This document shows positions 60,811 to 64,000 of a stretch of DNA of 64,000 nucleotides, one piece after another; the first letter of the stretch is position 1, and every line of letters begins with the position of its first letter. Made by a program: the position numbers and the translations under genes. The notes beneath the pieces are model-generated. The model searched no databases. It was not told where the DNA came from and was given only the letters and a program-made list of their open reading frames with translations. The stretch covers positions 607,001-671,000 of the forward strand of contig JAPDOI010000382.1 of assembly GCA_029168955.1 (NCBI GenBank), read 5' to 3'. This stretch comes from Aplectana chamaeleonis. Its lineage: Eukaryota; Nematoda; Chromadorea; Rhabditida; Cosmocercidae.

Positions 60811-63370
60811 GTGGGCGGGACCCAAGTGGAAGTGCGCAGGACGCCGTTGAAAAGGTGTGGGATCCAAATGCGAGTGCGCCAAACGCCGAAGAAAGTGGGC
60901 GGGACCCAACTGGGAGTGCTCAGGACGCCATAGAAAATGTGCGGGACCCAAGTAGAGTGCGCAGAACGCCGTAGAAAGTGTGCGTGACCCAAGGTAGAGT
61001 GCGCCGGACGCCAGAGAAAGTATGTGGGACCCAAATGCGAGTGCGCCGGACGCCGAAGAAAATGTGCGGGACCCAAGGTAGAGTGCGCCGGACGCCGTAG
61101 AAAATGTGCGGGACACAAGTGGGAGTGCGCAGGACTCATTAAAAGTGTGCGGGACCCAAGGTAGAGTGTGCCGGACGCCGTAGAAAGTGTGCGGGACCCA
61201 AGGTAGAGCGCGCCGGACGCCGTAGAAAGTGTGCGGGACCCAAGTGGGAGTGCGCAGGACGCCGAAGAAAGTGGGCGGGACCCAAGTGGAAGTGCTCAGG
61301 ACGCCATAGAAAATGTGCGGGACCCAAGTGGAAGTGCGCCAAACGGTGTAGAAAGTGTGCGGAACCCAAGGTAGAGTGCGCCGGACGCCGCAGAAAAGTA
61401 TGTGGGACCCAAGTTAGAGTGCGCCGGACACCGTAAAAAGTGTGCGGGACCCAAGTGGAAGTGCGCCGAACGCCGTAGATAGTGCGCGGGACCCAAGTGG
61501 AAGTGAGCCGAACGCCGTAGAAAGCGTGCGGGACCCAAGTGGGAGTGCGCAGGACGCCGAAGAAAGTGGACGGGACCCAACTGGGAGTGCTCAGGACGCC
61601 ATGGAAAATGTGCGGGACCCAAGTAGGAGTGCGCAGAACGCCGTAAAAAGTGTGCGTGACCCAAGGTAGAGTGCGCCGGACGCCAGAGAAAGTATGTGGG
61701 ACCCAAATGCGAGTGCGCCGGACGCCGAAGAAAATGTGCGGGACCCAAGTGGAAGTGCACCGGACGCCGTAGATAGCGTGCGGGACCCAAGGTAGAGTGC
61801 GCCGGACGTGGTAGGAAATGTGCGGGACACAAGTGGGAGGGCGCAGGAGTCATAAAAAGTGTGCGGGACCCAAGGTAGAGTGTGCCGGACGCCGTAGAAA
61901 GTGTGCGGGACCCAAGGTAGAGTGCGCCGGAGGCCGTAGAAAGTGTGCGGGACCCAAGTGGGAGTGCGCAGGACGCCGAAGAAAGTGGGCGGGACCCGAG
62001 TGGAAGTGCGCAGGACGCCGTAGAAAATGTGTGGGATCCAAATGCGAGTGCGCCAAACGCCGAAGAAAGTGGGCAGGACCCAACTGGGAGTGCTCAGGAC
62101 GCCATAGAAAATGCGCGGGACCCAAGGTAGAGTGCGCCGGACGCCGTAGAAAGTGTGCGGGACACAAATGGGAGTGCGCAGGACGCCGTAGAAAGTTTGC
62201 GGGACCGAAGTGGGAGTGAGCCGAACGCCGTAGAAAGTGTGCGGGACCCAAGTGGGAGTGCGCAGGACGCCGAAGAAAGTGGGCGGGATCCAAGTGGAAG
62301 TGCGCAGGACGCCGTAGAAGGTGTGCGGGACTCAAGGTAGGGTGCGCTGGACGCCAGATAAAGTATGTGGGACCCAAATTCGAGTGCGCCGGACGCCGAA
62401 GAAATTGTGCGGGACCCAAGGGGGTGCTCAGGACGCCGTAGAAAAGTGTGCGGGACCCGAGGTGGGTGCGCGACGCGCCGTAGAAAGTGTGCGGGACCCA
62501 AGTGGAAGTGAACAAGACGCCGTTGAAAGTGTGCGGGACCAAGGTAGAGGGCGCCGGACGTTGAAGAAAGTGGGCGGGACCCAAGTGGGAGTGCTCAGGA
62601 CGCCATAGAAAATGTGCGGGACCCAAGTAGGAGTGCGCAGAACGCCGTAGAAAGTGTGCGGGACCCAAGTGGGACTGCGCGGGACGCCATAGAAAGTGTG
62701 CGGGACTCAAGTGGGAATGCTCAGGACGCCGCAGGAAGTGTGTGGGACCCAAATGCGAGTGCGCCGGACGTCGTAGGAAGTGTGCGGGACCCAAGTGGCA
62801 GTGCGCCAGACGCCGTAGGGAGTATGCGGGATCCACGTGGGAGTGCGCCAAACGCCGTAGGGAGTATGCGGGATCCAAGTGGAAGTGCGCAGGACGCCGT
62901 AGAAGGTGTGCGGGACCCAAAGTAGAACGCGCCGGATGTCGTAGGAAGTGGGCGGGACCCAATTGGAAGTGCGCAGGACGCCGTAGAAAATGTGTGGGAT
63001 CCAAATGCGAGTGCGCCAAACGCCGAAGAAAGTGGGCGGGACCCAACTGGGAATGCTCAGGACGCCGTAGATAGCGTGCGGGACCCAAGGTAGAGTGCGC
63101 CGGACGCCGTAGAAAATGTGCGGGACACAAGTGGGAGTGCGCAGGACTCATAAAAAGTGTGCGGGACCCAAGGTAGTGTGTGCCGGACGCCGTAGAAAGT
63201 GTGCGGGACACAAGTGGGAGTGCGCAGGACTCATAAAAAGTGGGCGGGACCCAACTGGGAGTGCTCAGGACGCCATAGAAAATGTGCGGGATCCAAGTGG
63301 AAGTGCGCCAAACGGTGTAGAAAGTGTGCGGAACCCAAGGTAGAGTGCGCCGGATGTCGTAGGAAGTGGG
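60811..63370 (+). repeat. About 2.56-kb higher-order repeat, copy 2
   Basis: Follows copy 1 directly. Private changes include GGAGTCATAAAAAG near 61847 for GGACTCATAAAAAG, GGAGGCCG near 61931, CCATGGAAAATG near 61600 and the shortened G-run at 62420. Confidence 0.9.
62420..62424 (+). repeat. G-tract shortened to 5 bp
   Basis: Position-equivalent to the nine-G tract at 59861-59869 in the previous higher-order copy. Confidence 0.85.
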
Positions 63371-64000
63371 CGGGACCCAAGTGGAAGTGCGCAGGACGCC
63401 GTAGAAAATGTGTGGGATCCAAATGCGAGTGCGCCAAACGCCGAAGAAAGTGGGCGGGACCCAACTGGGAGTGCTCAGGACGCCATAGAAAATGTGCGGG
63501 ACCCAAGTAGGAGTGCGCAGAACGCCGTAAAAAGTGTGCGTGACCCAAGGTAGAGTGCGCCGGACGCCAGAGAAAATATGGGGACCCAAATGCGAGTGCG
63601 CCGGACGCCGAAGAAAGTGTGCGGGACCCAAGGTAGAGTGCGCCGGACGCCGTAGAAAATGTGCGGGACACAAGTGGGAGTGCGCAGGACTCATTAAAAG
63701 TGTGCGGGACCCAAGGTAGAGTGCGCCGGACGCCGTAGAAAGTGTGCGGGACCCAAGTGGGAGTGCGCAGGACGCCGAAGAAAGTGGGCGGGACCCAAGT
63801 GGAAGTGCGCAGGACGCCATAGAAAATGTGTGGGATCCAAATGCGAGTGCGCCAAACGCCGAAGAAAGTGGGCGGGACCCAACTGGGAGTGCTCAGGACG
63901 CCATAGAAAATGTGCGGGATCCAAGTGGAAGTGCGCCAAACGGTGTAGAAAGTGTGCGGAACCCAAGGTAGAGTGCGCCGGACGCCGCAGAAAAGTATGT
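63371..64000 (+). repeat. About 2.56-kb higher-order repeat, start of copy 3
   Basis: Begins 2,560 bp after the start of copy 2 and follows the same order through the GACTCATTAAAAG monomer near 63691. It then lacks one monomer and looks more like 58211-58438, so the exact phase is uncertain. It is cut by the window end in mid-monomer. Confidence 0.75.

Larger units (their letters stand above)
1..64000 (+). repeat. 42-bp GC-rich satellite array filling the whole window
   Basis: Every stretch of the window reads as head-to-tail copies of one monomer of about 42 bp. Positions 1-13 of the monomer are GTGTGCGGGACCC, 14-30 are AAGTGGGAGTGCGCAGG (W form) or AAGGTAGAGTGCGCCGG (V form), and 31-42 are ACGCCGTAGAAA. 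Most monomers are exactly 42 bp; a minority carry 1-4 bp indels. Orientation never flips and no foreign sequence interrupts the array. It begins and ends mid-monomer, so it extends beyond the window. The consensus is about 64% GC, with G18 C9 A10 T5 on the plus strand. Translated, each frame gives a 14-residue periodic peptide, but no frame is favoured. I do not recognise the family. It is a eukaryotic satellite by size and purity; its function is unknown. Confidence 0.98.
47601..64000 (+). repeat. Zone E: long-period higher-order repeats
   Basis: This zone is built from multi-kilobase repeats with spacings of about 2,647 bp (47.7-52.3 kb) and about 2,560 bp (58.3 kb to the end). It is rich in 41-bp or shorter monomers containing GACTCATAAAAAG, GACTCATTAAAAG or GACTCATTAGAAAG, in CCAAACGGTGTAG monomers, and in GTGAGCCGAACG monomers that are rare or absent further left. 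No gene or unrelated sequence is seen. Confidence 0.82.

Noticed and set aside
18838..62424. G-tracts as splice, promoter or terminator signals
   Set aside because: No gene lies nearby and length varies freely between copies; slippage explains them.
11331..63000. Repeated GGATCC and TGCGCA palindromes as regulatory operators
   Set aside because: They are part of particular monomers and recur at satellite spacing; no transcription unit is present.
1..64000. CRISPR array (regular direct repeats)
   Set aside because: The repeats are contiguous with no unique spacers, vary between copies and have no cas genes or leader.
1..64000. Avian 41-42 bp satellites of microchromosomes and the W chromosome
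   Set aside because: The length agrees, but from memory those families have alternating A- and T-tracts, and this monomer has no T-tract. I cannot run the comparison, so I make no family assignment.
1..64000. Ribosomal DNA intergenic spacer repeats
   Set aside because: GC-rich short repeats occur there, but 64 kb holds no rRNA gene, promoter or spacer break. Not excluded, only unsupported.
1..64000. Centromeric satellite with CENP-B boxes, or telomeric repeats
   Set aside because: No sequence resembling the CENP-B box and no TTAGGG-type run was seen. A centromeric role cannot be judged from sequence alone.

Overview
The whole 64 kb window is one uninterrupted satellite DNA array. The monomer is about 42 bp and always lies head-to-tail in the same orientation. 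The window opens and closes inside monomers, so the array continues past both ends; about 1,520 monomers fit in it. I see no gene, RNA gene, transposon, CRISPR array, telomere repeat or unique sequence. The long open frames on both strands follow from a period of 42 (14 codons, a multiple of three) and a T-poor plus strand, and I do not annotate them as genes.

Organism: an array of this size and purity points to a eukaryotic chromosome (heterochromatin, a microchromosome-like or germline-restricted region, a sex chromosome or a spacer), but nothing identifies the species. The consensus monomer is about 64% GC with about four CpGs. Many recurrent variants are CpG to TpG or CpA changes, which fits a genome with CpG methylation (inference). 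The plus strand is strongly G- and A-rich (consensus G18 C9 A10 T5).

Monomer: the two common forms share GTGTGCGGGACCC at the start and end in ACGCCGTAGAAA. They differ in the middle: W form AAGTGGGAGTGCGCAGG, V form AAGGTAGAGTGCGCCGG. The 42-mer looks like an old dimer of two 21-bp halves.

Layout: (A) 1 to about 9.4 kb is mostly W, V and gcaag/gagg-type monomers, with a clear four-monomer (168 bp) higher-order repeat and a composite marked by a shared 1-bp deletion. (B) About 9.4-13.9 kb is more diverged and irregular. (C) About 13.9-22.6 kb has the first copies of an E-box-bearing composite ('K') and its continuation ('L'), plus a very homogeneous patch at 15.4-16.5 kb. (D) About 22.6-47.6 kb is a mosaic of K, L and a roughly 15-monomer composite, with about 882 bp (21-monomer) spacing at 34.7-38.2 kb and segmental copies up to 9.4 kb apart. 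(E) About 47.6-64 kb has the longest periods, about 2.65 kb and about 2.56 kb, and is dense in a 41-bp monomer variant containing GACTCAT.

The array is therefore organised at nested levels (21, 42, 168, about 882, about 2,560-2,650 bp), with nested G-tract microsatellites. This fits repeated unequal exchange and local amplification. All lengths and alignments here were made by eye and should be recomputed.
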